This document shows, one piece after another, positions 52,557 through 60,479 of a stretch of 64,000 nt of DNA (positions within the stretch are counted from its first letter, which is position 1; every line of letters begins with the position of its first letter). The DNA comes from an uncultured bacterium. GTDB lineage: Bacteria; Edwardsbacteria; AC1; EtOH8. The notes below the pieces were generated by a model, which ran no database searches, was not told where the DNA came from, and saw nothing but the letters and a program-made list of their open reading frames with translations. A program made the translations under genes and the position numbers. The stretch is from positions 1 through 64,000 of the forward strand of contig CALMGM010000008.1 of assembly GCA_937863685.1 (NCBI GenBank). Direction: 5' to 3'.

Positions 52557-53207
52557 CTATATTTCCCGGCCGAAGTCAATAGAGATATCTATCTTACGTC
52601 CCCTGCCGCCCTTGAGCGTACCCAGCGCCCCGCGGATGGTTTCCTTGATGATTTCGGCCACAAAATCGTTCAGGGAAAGCCTTTTGCCGTCCACCTCGAT
52701 GATCACCCGGCGGCTTTTCCGGCCGGGAATGATGATATCCCGCTCCAGCCATTTGGCGATCTCCGATGTTTTTGAGGGCGGAAAGTGCCGGACCTTGCTG
52801 GAGGCAGGCTTTTTTTTGCCCACAGTGGCGATGATGCCCTTAAGATCTGCATCCACCAGTTCATCCGAAAAAAGCACCTTGGGGAAATGTTCCTTCTTGT
52901 AGCCTTCGATGATCAGGAGATCCAATTCCTTGGCCAGCGCCTGGACCATGGCCTGTGGCCTGTGGCCTGTGGCCTTCTCAAACCTCACCAGCAGCTTGTC
53001 ATCGCAAATGGAGGAAATAGCCGCCCCGGCCAGCCGGAACCGGTCGGTGTCGGTTCCGCGCTTATTAGCCTTGATGATGCCGTGGGTGTGCTTGAGCACC
53101 CCGACCTTGTAGCCCTTGCGGCTAAGGATGCGGACGATCTGCTCGATCAGGGTGGTCTTGCCGGAGTTGGAGTGTCCGACGAAGGAGATTATTGGATTCA
53201 CAATCAT
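52557..53207 (-). CDS. mobB: Molybdopterin-guanine dinucleotide biosynthesis protein B
   Basis: A 216-residue P-loop GTPase of the MobB family, assisting attachment of GMP to molybdopterin. Seen: IISFVGHSNSGKTTLIEQIV (P-loop), GVLKHTHGI, DTDRFRLAGA and LLIIEGYKKEHFPKV. A C-terminal stretch of about 80 residues (VRHFPPSKTSEIAKWLE…VDGKRLSLNDFVAEI) goes beyond the minimal family. The ATG lies 2 nt after the TAG of the preceding lipoprotein gene (TAGGAATG), so it depends on coupling. Its first 40 bases are duplicated at the start of that lipoprotein gene. Confidence 0.9.
   Translation of the reverse strand: MIVNPIISFVGHSNSGKTTLIEQIVRILSRKGYKVGVLKHTHGIIKANKRGTDTDRFRLAGAAISSICDDKLLVRFEKATGHRPQAMVQALAKELDLLIIEGYKKEHFPKVLFSDELVDADLKGIIATVGKKKPASSKVRHFPPSKTSEIAKWLERDIIIPGRKSRRVIIEVDGKRLSLNDFVAEIIKETIRGALGTLKGGRGRKIDISIDFGREI
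53166..53205. repeat. 37-bp direct repeat, copy at the mobB start
   Basis: On the minus strand the stretch beginning CCAATAATCTCCTTCGTCGG matches the copy at 53683-53719 with three differences, all synonymous third-position C/T changes, and ends at the shared GGCA. Confidence 0.8.
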
Positions 53208-53209
53208 TC

Positions 53210-53725
53210 CTATTTTTTGTTGAAATAATCGCTTATTATATTAAAATAATCTACGTCAGTAGCAACACCGTAATGATATTTCGGTTTCTGCTTCCCATCC
53301 GTCATTATTGCCCCTACTATTTGTTCTTTGTCAGTTTTAGAAAATACAGTAATCTCATCATTTTCATTTACAATTTTGTAAATTGGTTTTGAGGAAATAC
53401 TGCATTTGATCCCGGTTTTATTCAAAGAATCGATAACAATATTTGTGTAATGCTGGAAATCGCTCAATACCTCATCAATCTCATTTGTTTTGCCCCCGTT
53501 TTTCACAATTGAATCATATTCAGCATTTGTTATTGAAAAGAATATAACCCTTTTGCCTTTTACATATAAGGTATCATTGACAATCCCTATCGTGTTTTGA
53601 ACATTAGCTTCCTTCTTTGCACAACCGCATAATAGCGAGAACATCCAAGACAATATAAAAAGAAAGACTAATTTTTGATTAGTGCCGGAGTTGGAATGTC
53701 CAACGAAAGAGATTATTGGCTGCAT
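53210..53725 (-). CDS. Chimeric lipoprotein: MobB N-terminus fused to an AT-rich foreign-looking ORF
   Basis: A 171-residue frame. The first 14 residues (MQPIISFVGHSNSG) copy the start of MobB and stop in the middle of its P-loop. Then comes NQKLVFLFILSWMFSLLCGC, a signal peptide with lipobox, and a body of about 130 residues with no family I recognise (GIVNDTLYVKGKRVIFFSITNAEYD, YGVATDVDYFNIISDYFNKK). Base composition is clearly more AT-rich than the flanking moeA and mobB, which suggests transfer. The positively charged n-region of a normal signal is replaced by MobB residues, so export may be inefficient. It could be a real lipoprotein starting at a non-standard codon near residue 15. Confidence 0.6.
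   Translation of the reverse strand: MQPIISFVGHSNSGTNQKLVFLFILSWMFSLLCGCAKKEANVQNTIGIVNDTLYVKGKRVIFFSITNAEYDSIVKNGGKTNEIDEVLSDFQHYTNIVIDSLNKTGIKCSISSKPIYKIVNENDEITVFSKTDKEQIVGAIMTDGKQKPKYHYGVATDVDYFNIISDYFNKK
53683..53719. repeat. 37-bp direct repeat, copy at the lipoprotein start
   Basis: Second copy of the mobB 5' sequence, beginning CCAATAATCTCTTTCGTTGG on the minus strand. The two copies bracket about 480 AT-rich bases. Confidence 0.8.
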
Positions 53726-53813
53726 GGATTCACCGGTTTATTAGTTTACAGTTTAAAGTTTCCCAGTTAAAAATCAGCGAAATCGGCTCAAATCTGCGTT
53801 CATCAGCGTTCCA

Positions 53814-55025
53814 TTAACCGAATAGCTCGACATTCACCATATCCCCCGGTTTTACTCCCCCGCACTCCTCCGGCAGGATCATCAGCCCGTCGGCCTGGAC
53901 CATGGAGGTCAGAATGCCCGAACCCTGCGGTCCGGTGAGGACTGCGTGATACGCCCCGTCAATGAACTGCACCCGGGTCCTCAAAAACTCTGTCCTGCCT
54001 GCTTGTTTCCTTATCTCCTGGTCGCTGTACGCTGTCACCTGTTCCCTGAATATATTTGTTGCCTCCTGCATCCTCAACAGCAACGGACGGACATACTGGT
54101 CGCATACCACCATCGAGGACACCGGGTTGCCCGGCAGGCCGATCACCGGCTGGCCATTGATATGCCCGAAGGCCAGCGGCTTGCCCGGTTTCTGCTTCAC
54201 TTGCCAGAAATTCATCTGGCCAATAGAGGACAGGGCCTGCTTCATCAGGTCGTAATCTCCCACCGACACACCGCCGGAGGTGATGATCACATCGCATTCC
54301 TGGCCGGCCTTATTCAGGATATTTTTTATAGCCTCCAGATCGTCCGGCACGATGCCGTAATCGTTGACCACGGCCCCGGCCTCTTTCACTTGCCCGGCTA
54401 CGCTGAAACGGTTGGCGTCGTAGATCTGTCCGGGTTTTAATGGCTGGCCAGGCGCGGCCACCTCGTTCCCGCTGGAGATGATCCCAATCACCGGCTGTTT
54501 GTAAACAATAACTTCCATAAGGCCCAGAGAAGCGATCAATCCCACTTCCTGCGGACGGAGCCTTGTTCCCTTGGCAATCAGCAACTGCCCGGAAGTAACG
54601 TCCTCTCCCTGCCTGCGAACGTTAGCCCCCTGCTTGACAACCTGAAGTATTTTGCATTTTTCCTTTTGCAATTTGCCTTCCGTCAGTTCCACCGGAACTA
54701 CGGCATCCGCCCCCTCCGGTATCTGCGCACCGGTCATTATGCGAATGGCCTGCCCCGGTTTTAAGGATTTGGTTGCCACCTTGCCGGCCGGCACGTCCTC
54801 GATGACCTGCAGTGTCACGGGACTTTGCTCCGATGCCCCGGCCACATCGGCGGCGATGACGGCAAAGCCATCCATGGCCGAGTTGTCCCTGGGCGGGATG
54901 TCGAACGAGGCCGTGCTATCCTGAGCCAATATCCGGCCCAAAAGATTATCGAGACTGCATTTTTCGGAGGGCAGGGGTTTTATGCCCTCCAGCATTTTAT
55001 TTCGCGCTTCGTGAAATGAGATCAT
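53814..55025 (-). CDS. moeA: Molybdopterin molybdenumtransferase MoeA
   Basis: A 403-residue enzyme that inserts molybdate or tungstate into adenylylated molybdopterin. Seen: RDNSAMDGFAV near the N-terminus, IMTGAQIPEGADAVVPVE, the MPT-binding ISSGNEVAAPGQPL and TSGGVSVGDYD, PGKPLAFG and GLPGNPVSS. The length is typical. It overlaps the transposase stop by 4 nt (ATGA) and precedes the lipoprotein-mobB pair. With the tungstate importer upstream, this is a metal-cofactor operon; organisms using tungsten often have such a gene. Confidence 0.95.
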   Translation of the reverse strand: MISFHEARNKMLEGIKPLPSEKCSLDNLLGRILAQDSTASFDIPPRDNSAMDGFAVIAADVAGASEQSPVTLQVIEDVPAGKVATKSLKPGQAIRIMTGAQIPEGADAVVPVELTEGKLQKEKCKILQVVKQGANVRRQGEDVTSGQLLIAKGTRLRPQEVGLIASLGLMEVIVYKQPVIGIISSGNEVAAPGQPLKPGQIYDANRFSVAGQVKEAGAVVNDYGIVPDDLEAIKNILNKAGQECDVIITSGGVSVGDYDLMKQALSSIGQMNFWQVKQKPGKPLAFGHINGQPVIGLPGNPVSSMVVCDQYVRPLLLRMQEATNIFREQVTAYSDQEIRKQAGRTEFLRTRVQFIDGAYHAVLTGPQGSGILTSMVQADGLMILPEECGGVKPGDMVNVELFG

Positions 55026-55561
55026 GGTTTTATTCTTTCTGAATTTTCATCATCAACCTGCCAATTCCTGGGATTATTATATATGTATTCCCTTATCTTT
55101 TCCAATGATTTTTCGTTACGGATGACATGTTCGTAAAAACGTCCCTGCCAGATGGATTTACCATCTGTGCCATCCTGGAGATGTATATTTTTTGTTATTG
55201 TTGATTTGATTGCACCCACGATGGTTGATAATGTTCCCGATTGGGGTTTCCCAAACCGGCCGCGCCCTGTAGGGACATGGCGCGCCATGTCCCTACCATC
55301 ATCACCGGTTATTAATAATATCATATGTATATGATTCGGCATAATAACGCAGGTATCTATCATCACATTCTTCCGCAATTGTGATGTCCTGTCTATTTGA
55401 TCGCGGGCAATCTCCCCTATTTTGTTCAATACCATCCCGCCGTTTTTTATATTACCAAAAACACACGTTTTGCTTTTCGTGCAAATCGTCACATAATAGG
55501 CACCCACGCTGGAATAATCATATTCCGGTAAACGGGTGATCTTTCTACCATGCTTTATCAT
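55022..55561 (-). CDS. REP-associated tyrosine (Y1) transposase
   Basis: About 179 residues from ATG 55561 (MIKHGRKITRL); an ATG at 55579 is also possible. IS200/IS605-like single-strand transposase fold of the RAYT group: SVGAYYVTICT, the HUH metal site in IMPNHIHMI, the KSIWQGRFYEHVIRN segment and the catalytic tyrosine in REYIYNNPRNW. Unusually, residues GRDMARHVPT are encoded by a perfect 28-bp REP-type palindrome. It sits between tupC and moeA, overlapping moeA by 4 nt, and is somewhat AT-richer than they are. Such proteins spread or maintain REP palindromes. Confidence 0.9.
   Translation of the reverse strand: MIKHGRKITRLPEYDYSSVGAYYVTICTKSKTCVFGNIKNGGMVLNKIGEIARDQIDRTSQLRKNVMIDTCVIMPNHIHMILLITGDDGRDMARHVPTGRGRFGKPQSGTLSTIVGAIKSTITKNIHLQDGTDGKSIWQGRFYEHVIRNEKSLEKIREYIYNNPRNWQVDDENSERIKP
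55269..55296. repeat. 28-bp perfect REP palindrome inside the transposase gene, family A
   Basis: GTAGGGACATGGCG followed by its exact reverse complement. The copies at 21400-21423 and 26370-26425 share the CCCT(T)AC end and hairpin design. It lies within the coding frame, between the HUH motif and the catalytic tyrosine. Confidence 0.85.
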
Positions 55562-55608
55562 TCCCCAAATCCCCAACAATCCAAACCCTATAATCCATTA
55601 CCAGATGT

Positions 55609-56679
55609 CTATTCCTCCCGCCACACCCTGACACTGCTGGCCTTGAACACCGCATAGACCTTGCTGCCCTTCTGCAACCCCATCTCGTCCCACGAGGCTT
55701 TGGTGATGGCCACCGCCAATGGTAATCCGACGTCAACAGTGACCTTGTACAGTCCGCCCTCGGATACCGCCTCGGTTATCATGCCCTCCATCACGTTACG
55801 GGCACTGCTCACTAATTTCTGGGCAGAGAGGATTATCTCGTTGGGATTCAAACTGGCCATCGCCGGACCGGTTATATCGGTGGCAACTTCAAAAGATACA
55901 TTGCCTGCCTTGAAGGATTTTCCATTTTCCAAATCAACAATTTCCCCGGCAAACATATTATCCCGGCCCAAAAACTTTCCCCAAAAAGCCTGGTCGCCCT
56001 TATGCAGAACGTCCTGAGCCGTGCCTGAGATGGATATCACTCCGTCGTTCAAAAACCACACCCAGTCGGCGATCCGCTCCACCTGCCACAGATTATGGGT
56101 GGCCAGAACCACCTTCTTCCCCCGTCGGGCCAGCTCCAGAATGGTCTGTTCGATCAGCTTGGCGCTGATGGGATCCAGATTGGCGGTGGGCTCGTCCAGA
56201 AAGATCAGCTCCGGCTCGATCACCAGGGCCCGGGCCAGGGCCACCCGCTGGATCTCCCCTGCCGACAGGGTTTTGGCTTCACGGTTCTCGAATCCGCCCA
56301 GCGAAAGATGCTCCAAAACCCGCGAGACTTTCTTTGTCCTGGCAGTCCGGGACACACCCCTCACCCGGAGGCCGTAGCCGATGTTGTATCCCACCGAACC
56401 GGAGAACATCACCGCCGGATTGTGGATCAACGCCATCCTTCTCCTGATCCCTGAGGTGGTATTCAGGGAAGCATAGCCCTCGGTATCCCGCACCTTGTAT
56501 TTAAGGGTGCCGGAACCTATCCTTTCAAGCAGGGCCAGCATCCGCATCAGGGTGGTCTTGCCGGAGCCATTGGGGCCCACCAGGGCGTAGACGCCGGGCT
56601 TCTCGATGGTCAGGGTGATGTCCTCAAGCACGGTCTTGCCGTCGAAGCTCTTGGAGATGTTCCGGGCCACTATCTTCAT
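55609..56679 (-). CDS. tupC: Tungstate/molybdate ABC transporter ATP-binding protein
   Basis: About 356 residues from ATG 56679, which overlaps the permease stop (ATGA). Seen: Walker A GPNGSGKTT, a signature reading LSAGEIQRVALARAL, Walker B LIFLDEPTANLD and the H-loop ATHNLWQ. After residue 230 comes an accessory region with a TOBE-like domain (GMITEAVSEGGLYKVTVDVGL), which in molybdate and tungstate transporters binds the oxyanion and can inhibit import. Partner of the permease just upstream and of the two TupA-like proteins. Specificity for tungstate is inferred from these partners. Confidence 0.9.
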   Translation of the reverse strand: MKIVARNISKSFDGKTVLEDITLTIEKPGVYALVGPNGSGKTTLMRMLALLERIGSGTLKYKVRDTEGYASLNTTSGIRRRMALIHNPAVMFSGSVGYNIGYGLRVRGVSRTARTKKVSRVLEHLSLGGFENREAKTLSAGEIQRVALARALVIEPELIFLDEPTANLDPISAKLIEQTILELARRGKKVVLATHNLWQVERIADWVWFLNDGVISISGTAQDVLHKGDQAFWGKFLGRDNMFAGEIVDLENGKSFKAGNVSFEVATDITGPAMASLNPNEIILSAQKLVSSARNVMEGMITEAVSEGGLYKVTVDVGLPLAVAITKASWDEMGLQKGSKVYAVFKASSVRVWREE

Positions 56680-57371
56680 CGTCCGGCCCTCCCCTGCACC
56701 AGCTGGAGGATGACATTGATGCCGACGGCCACCGCCAGAAGGACGATCCCCAGGGCGATGCCCAGCTCGAAATTGCCCTTGATGGTCTCCAGTGCGATGG
56801 CGGTGGTCATCACCCGGGTCTCGCCTTTGATGTTGCCGCCCACCATCATGGTCATGCCGGTCTCGCCCAGCACCCGGGAGAACCCGGTGATGAAGGCCGC
56901 CACCAAAGCGAACCGAACCTCCCGCATGATGCCCAGCATCATATGCCGACGGCCGGCCCCCAAAGTGATCATGGTCTCCCTCACCCGGTGCCCCAAGGAC
57001 TGCAGGGCCGAAATGCAAAGGCCCGTCATCAGCGGCAGGGCCAGCAGGCTCTGGGCCACTATCATGGCCCCTGGGCTGTACAGCAGATGCCAGAAGCCCA
57101 GCGGTCCGGAGCGCGATAAAAGCAGGTAGCACACCAAGCCGATCACCACCGCCGGCACCGCGATCAGGCTGTTGACCGCCCCGATGACCGCCCGCTTGCC
57201 TTTGAATTCATTCTGGGTGATGGCGAACGACAGCGGGACGGCCAGGCAGATGGCGATCAGCGAAGAAGCCAGCGAAACCCTCAGGGACAGCAGCACTATC
57301 TGCCAGATCTCAGAGTCAAATTTGGCCAACAGCCCCAGGGCCTGTTTCATGCTTTGGATCAAGTTGAACAT
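56676..57371 (-). CDS. tupB: Tungstate/molybdate ABC transporter permease
   Basis: A 231-residue membrane protein with five or six helices and the binding-protein-dependent permease signature ETMITLGAGRRHMMLGIM (EAA loop). GFSRVLGETGMTMMVGGNIKG is the conserved TupB/ModB-type region. Two copies form the channel with two TupC. It follows the porin-like gene by 93 nt with a hairpin between. Confidence 0.9.
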   Translation of the reverse strand: MFNLIQSMKQALGLLAKFDSEIWQIVLLSLRVSLASSLIAICLAVPLSFAITQNEFKGKRAVIGAVNSLIAVPAVVIGLVCYLLLSRSGPLGFWHLLYSPGAMIVAQSLLALPLMTGLCISALQSLGHRVRETMITLGAGRRHMMLGIMREVRFALVAAFITGFSRVLGETGMTMMVGGNIKGETRVMTTAIALETIKGNFELGIALGIVLLAVAVGINVILQLVQGRAGR

Positions 57372-57416
57372 GGTGTGATGATACCAAAATAAAATTTAAA
57401 AGACAACAACAATGAT

Positions 57417-57441
57417 AGGAGCGCACCATACATGCGCTCCT
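57417..57441. terminator. Hairpin between the porin and tupB genes
   Basis: AGGAGCGCA and TGCGCTCCT pair around a 7-nt loop. The T-run (AATTTTTT) is on the plus-strand side; on the minus strand only ATCATTGTTGTTG follows. It may therefore reduce rather than end transcription into tupB. Confidence 0.45.
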
Positions 57442-57464
57442 AATTTTTTCCGGTCGGTGATCGC

Positions 57465-58565
57465 CTAGAATTTGACCTGCAGCTGGGCCATTAGCACATT
57501 GTTCTTCACCGGACGCAGGGCCATATCCTCCTGACGAATGGAGTAGTTCAGGGTCGCCTTGGTGTTGGGATTCAGGAAGTAATCGGCCCCCAGATCGTAG
57601 GTCATCACCCGGCTTTCTGTCTTGTCCCACCAGGCATTGGTGCCGTCGGTGATCAGGTCCCACTGATAGTTTTGACGATACATGTCGGCCCTGGCGCTTA
57701 CCCTAAGTTTAGACATCGGCACGTATCCCACCGTCAGGTAGGCTCCCCGCATCAATACCCCGTCCACCACTCCCGACTGCTTGACCTTGGTGGCTCCCAC
57801 CATCACCGAATCGGTGGCCAGTATCTTGTCGTCCAGGCCTATCATGTATTCGCTGCGAACATACAGCTTGTTCCAGTCCCAGCTGGCATCAAGACCGGCA
57901 TGCCGGTTGTAAAGGCTCTTCCCCACCAGGTTCTGGGTGCCGTACTCGGCCGAACCGCCCACGGTCATTCCGGCCATCGGAACGTAGCAAACGCGGCTGA
58001 CCACGGTCTTGGTCCAGTTGGCGTCCTTTTCGTTGTAGGGCGCGCCGTTTCCCAGCGAAAACGAGTAATTAAGGTCGTTCCAGGCGCCGAAGACCATCAC
58101 TCCCTGGTCCCGGTTGCTGGAGTTGAACTTGCCCGTGATCTGGGCGATGTTGATGAAATCCAGGCCGGTGGCGGCGGTCAATTGTTCGTAGCCGAAAGGC
58201 CTCTTGTACTGCCCCACCCGGAAGGAATACAATTTTGAAGGCTTCCAGTCGATGTAGGCGTCGAACAACCAGGTGGCATAAACGGTGCTGGTGCTGACCT
58301 TGGTGGCCTTGTTGGACTGCAGGCAGATCCGGTAGGCCACGTCCTTCCAGGCATCACCGCTGATGACAAAGGCCGCATCCTTGACCTCGAAACCCGAGGG
58401 ATAGGTGATGGTGGAATCCTTGTATAAGGTATCCTGATAAGCCACCTTCATCCATCCGGAGATCTTGAATTTGGGATATTCCACCTTGCTGTCCTTCACC
58501 AGTTCGAAGGCCATGGCGCTGCCGGCCACAAACATCAGGACCATTACGGCGATCAATTTCTTCAT
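57465..58565 (-). CDS. Outer membrane beta-barrel, phosphate-selective-porin-like
   Basis: A 366-residue protein with signal peptide MKKLIAVMVLMFVAGSAMA, alternating amphipathic strands and a C-terminal …NVLMAQLQVKF, ending in Phe as outer membrane barrels do. DAYIDWKPSKLYSFRVGQYKRPFGYEQL resembles the OprP/OprO porin family, which passes oxyanions. It lies inside the tungstate operon between tupA2 and tupB, which points to outer membrane passage of tungstate or molybdate. That role is inference; no selectivity lysine ladder could be assigned. Confidence 0.75.
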   Translation of the reverse strand: MKKLIAVMVLMFVAGSAMAFELVKDSKVEYPKFKISGWMKVAYQDTLYKDSTITYPSGFEVKDAAFVISGDAWKDVAYRICLQSNKATKVSTSTVYATWLFDAYIDWKPSKLYSFRVGQYKRPFGYEQLTAATGLDFINIAQITGKFNSSNRDQGVMVFGAWNDLNYSFSLGNGAPYNEKDANWTKTVVSRVCYVPMAGMTVGGSAEYGTQNLVGKSLYNRHAGLDASWDWNKLYVRSEYMIGLDDKILATDSVMVGATKVKQSGVVDGVLMRGAYLTVGYVPMSKLRVSARADMYRQNYQWDLITDGTNAWWDKTESRVMTYDLGADYFLNPNTKATLNYSIRQEDMALRPVKNNVLMAQLQVKF

Positions 58566-58582
58566 AGATAGTTCCTTAAATT

Positions 58583-59407
58583 TTATTGATTATTGGTTTT
58601 GGCGTTGGGCACATAAAGGGGCTCGCCGTATTTATCCACCCCGAAGGTTCGGATCATCTCCTGGGCCTCCGGCGAGGTCATGTATTCGATGAACTTTTGA
58701 GCCATGGCGCTGTTGATGAATGGATACCTGGCCGGCACCCCGGGGATCATCCGGATGAAATTCAGCATCAGCTGGTCATTCTGGCAGACTATCTTCAAAT
58801 TCGGGTAATCCTTGTTGAACGACAGCCAGGTGGCCCGGTCGGCTATGGTGTAGGCCCCATCTTTATTCGATTTGGCCAGCACTTTGACCGTGCCCAGGCC
58901 GGTCTCCTGGTACCAGTCGCTGCCTTCGGGGTCGATCCCGGCCGCCCGCCACAGGGCCACTTCCTTCTGGTGGGTGCCGGACATGTCGGCCCGGGAATAG
59001 AATTTGGCCCCGTCATCACGGATCTTGGCCAAAGCCTGCCTGATGTCGGGCAGCGAGCTGTCGATCCCGGCCGGATTTTCCGGAGGCCCCACCAGCACGA
59101 AATCGTTGTACATCACGTCCCAAGCCCCGGTGCCGTAGCCGGCCTTTATCAGGGCGTCCTCGGCCTTGCGGTCGTGAACCACCGCCACATCGGCGTTGCC
59201 AGCCTGCAGCAGCTTCAAAGCCTGACCGGTGGGCTCCGAAAAAAGCGAGACCTGGCACTGGTATTTTTCCTCGAACTTCGGTATCAGCGCCTTATACAGC
59301 CCGGAATCGTAGGGGCTCATGGTGGAGGCCACCACCAGGGTCTGCCCGGCCAAAGCCCATGAAGCCAAGGTTAAAGATATCAGGATTATAAATGAAATTC
59401 TCTTCAT
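58583..59407 (-). CDS. tupA: TupA-like tungstate-binding protein, second copy
   Basis: A 274-residue periplasmic binding protein with signal peptide MKRISFIILISLTLASWALA. The ligand region ASTMSPYDSGLYKALIPKF corresponds to TTTSTxDSGLLD of classical TupA but is altered (TMSPYDSGL). Later parts are conserved: ADVAVVHDRKAE, YNDFVLVGPPENPAGI, SRADMSGTHQKEVALW and a VDKYGEPLYVPNA tail. It starts directly at the stop of the first copy. The changed pocket suggests altered ligand preference or affinity. Confidence 0.88.
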   Translation of the reverse strand: MKRISFIILISLTLASWALAGQTLVVASTMSPYDSGLYKALIPKFEEKYQCQVSLFSEPTGQALKLLQAGNADVAVVHDRKAEDALIKAGYGTGAWDVMYNDFVLVGPPENPAGIDSSLPDIRQALAKIRDDGAKFYSRADMSGTHQKEVALWRAAGIDPEGSDWYQETGLGTVKVLAKSNKDGAYTIADRATWLSFNKDYPNLKIVCQNDQLMLNFIRMIPGVPARYPFINSAMAQKFIEYMTSPEAQEMIRTFGVDKYGEPLYVPNAKTNNQ

Positions 59408-60235
59408 CTATTTCTTCTCCGCCGCTGGGTAGAACAGGGGCTGGCCGTATTTATCCACGCCGTATTCGGCGATCATCTTCTGTCCCCGTTCCGAGGTCAG
59501 AAGGTCCGAAAATTTCCTGGCCAGCGAATTGTTGACGAAGGGATATTTGGCCGGAGCCACCAGCATGATGTGATAGGGATTGAACAGCTCCTGGTCGCCT
59601 TCGACCAAAATCGGCAGTTCATATTCCTTCTGGTGGGCCAGGTAGGTGCCGCGGTCGGTCAGGCTGTAGGCCCGCTTCTCGTTGGCGATGCGCAGGATGG
59701 CCTCCATCCCGGCGCCGGCTTCAAGATACCATGAACCCTTGGGTTTGAGACCGGCCGTTTCCCACAGCCGCTGTTCCTTCTTGTGCGTGCCGGATTGGTC
59801 GGCCCGCGAGACGAAGACGCCCTGGGCCGATTCGATCTTCTTCAGGGCCTCGGCCGCCGTGGACAGCCCCTTGATGCCGGCCGGATCATCGGCCGGGCCG
59901 ACGATGACGAAATCGTTGTACATCAGGTATTTGCGCTCCACGAAAAATCCTTCCTTGACCACTTGTTCCTCGGCCACCGGATCGTGCACCAGCACCACGT
60001 CGGCGTTGCCGTCCTTGCCGTAGCGGATGGCCGCCCCGGTGCCCACCGAGATCACCAAGACCTTGCAGCCGTTCTCCTTCTCGAAGATGGGGACCAGAAA
60101 GTCCAGCAGCCCCGAATCCATGGTGCTGGTGGTGGTGGCCAGGACCAGCTTGGGCTTGTCCTTGGCCTGGGCCAGCGGCGCCAGCAGGGAAAGGATCAGA
60201 AGCAGTGACAGGGACAGTGTTGCGAACCTCTTCAT
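59408..60235 (-). CDS. tupA: TupA tungstate-binding protein, first copy
   Basis: A 275-residue periplasmic binding protein with signal peptide MKRFATLSLSLLLILSLLAPLAQA and the classical TupA pocket motif ATTTSTMDSGLLDFLVP. Further: ADVVLVHDPVAEE, YNDFVIVGPADDPAGI, SRADQSGTHKKEQRLW and VDKYGQPLFYPA. The family binds tungstate with high affinity and little molybdate. It opens the metal-cofactor operon; no good promoter or Moco-type riboswitch is seen upstream. Confidence 0.92.
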   Translation of the reverse strand: MKRFATLSLSLLLILSLLAPLAQAKDKPKLVLATTTSTMDSGLLDFLVPIFEKENGCKVLVISVGTGAAIRYGKDGNADVVLVHDPVAEEQVVKEGFFVERKYLMYNDFVIVGPADDPAGIKGLSTAAEALKKIESAQGVFVSRADQSGTHKKEQRLWETAGLKPKGSWYLEAGAGMEAILRIANEKRAYSLTDRGTYLAHQKEYELPILVEGDQELFNPYHIMLVAPAKYPFVNNSLARKFSDLLTSERGQKMIAEYGVDKYGQPLFYPAAEKK

Positions 60236-60479
60236 TGTTTCTCCTAAAAGTGTTTATGATAGGTTAATAGTTTATTTTAACACTCCAACTTTTCCAGGAC
60301 AGACAGGATTAACATGATTCCCTGGATTAAATCATAACTAATCCTGTAAATTCGCTGACGCTTACTTTATGGCTTCTTTAAGTGCCATAGCTACAGCGAA
60401 GGCACTCCTGTCAAAGTTACCCCGTATAATCAATTGTTTGAATGTTCCTTGAATGTTTAGATATCCGGCTTGGTTTAAA
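60236..60479. other. Intergenic region with a nested hairpin repeat and a possible gene remnant
   Basis: About 240 bases between pruA and tupA. Two items are seen: a nested inverted repeat at 60307-60352 and, at 60362-60480, an open frame without a start codon. No promoter with good spacing was found. Confidence 0.45.
60307..60352. repeat. Nested hairpin ACAGGATTA…TAATCCTGT
   Basis: Outer arms ACAGGATTA/TAATCCTGT and inner arms ATGATT/AATCAT surround CCCTGGATTA. Sequences of this kind (acaggattaacatgatt…) are common dispersed repeats in many bacterial genomes. Confidence 0.6.

Noticed and set aside
56680-57132. Extension of tupC upstream to 57132
   Set aside because: The added residues are a shadow of the tupB permease gene; the ABC ATPase begins at 56679 with ATGA coupling.
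60236-60479. Moco/Tuco riboswitch upstream of tupA
   Set aside because: The expected conserved segments are not recognisable; the sequence is largely a common hairpin repeat and an open-frame fragment.
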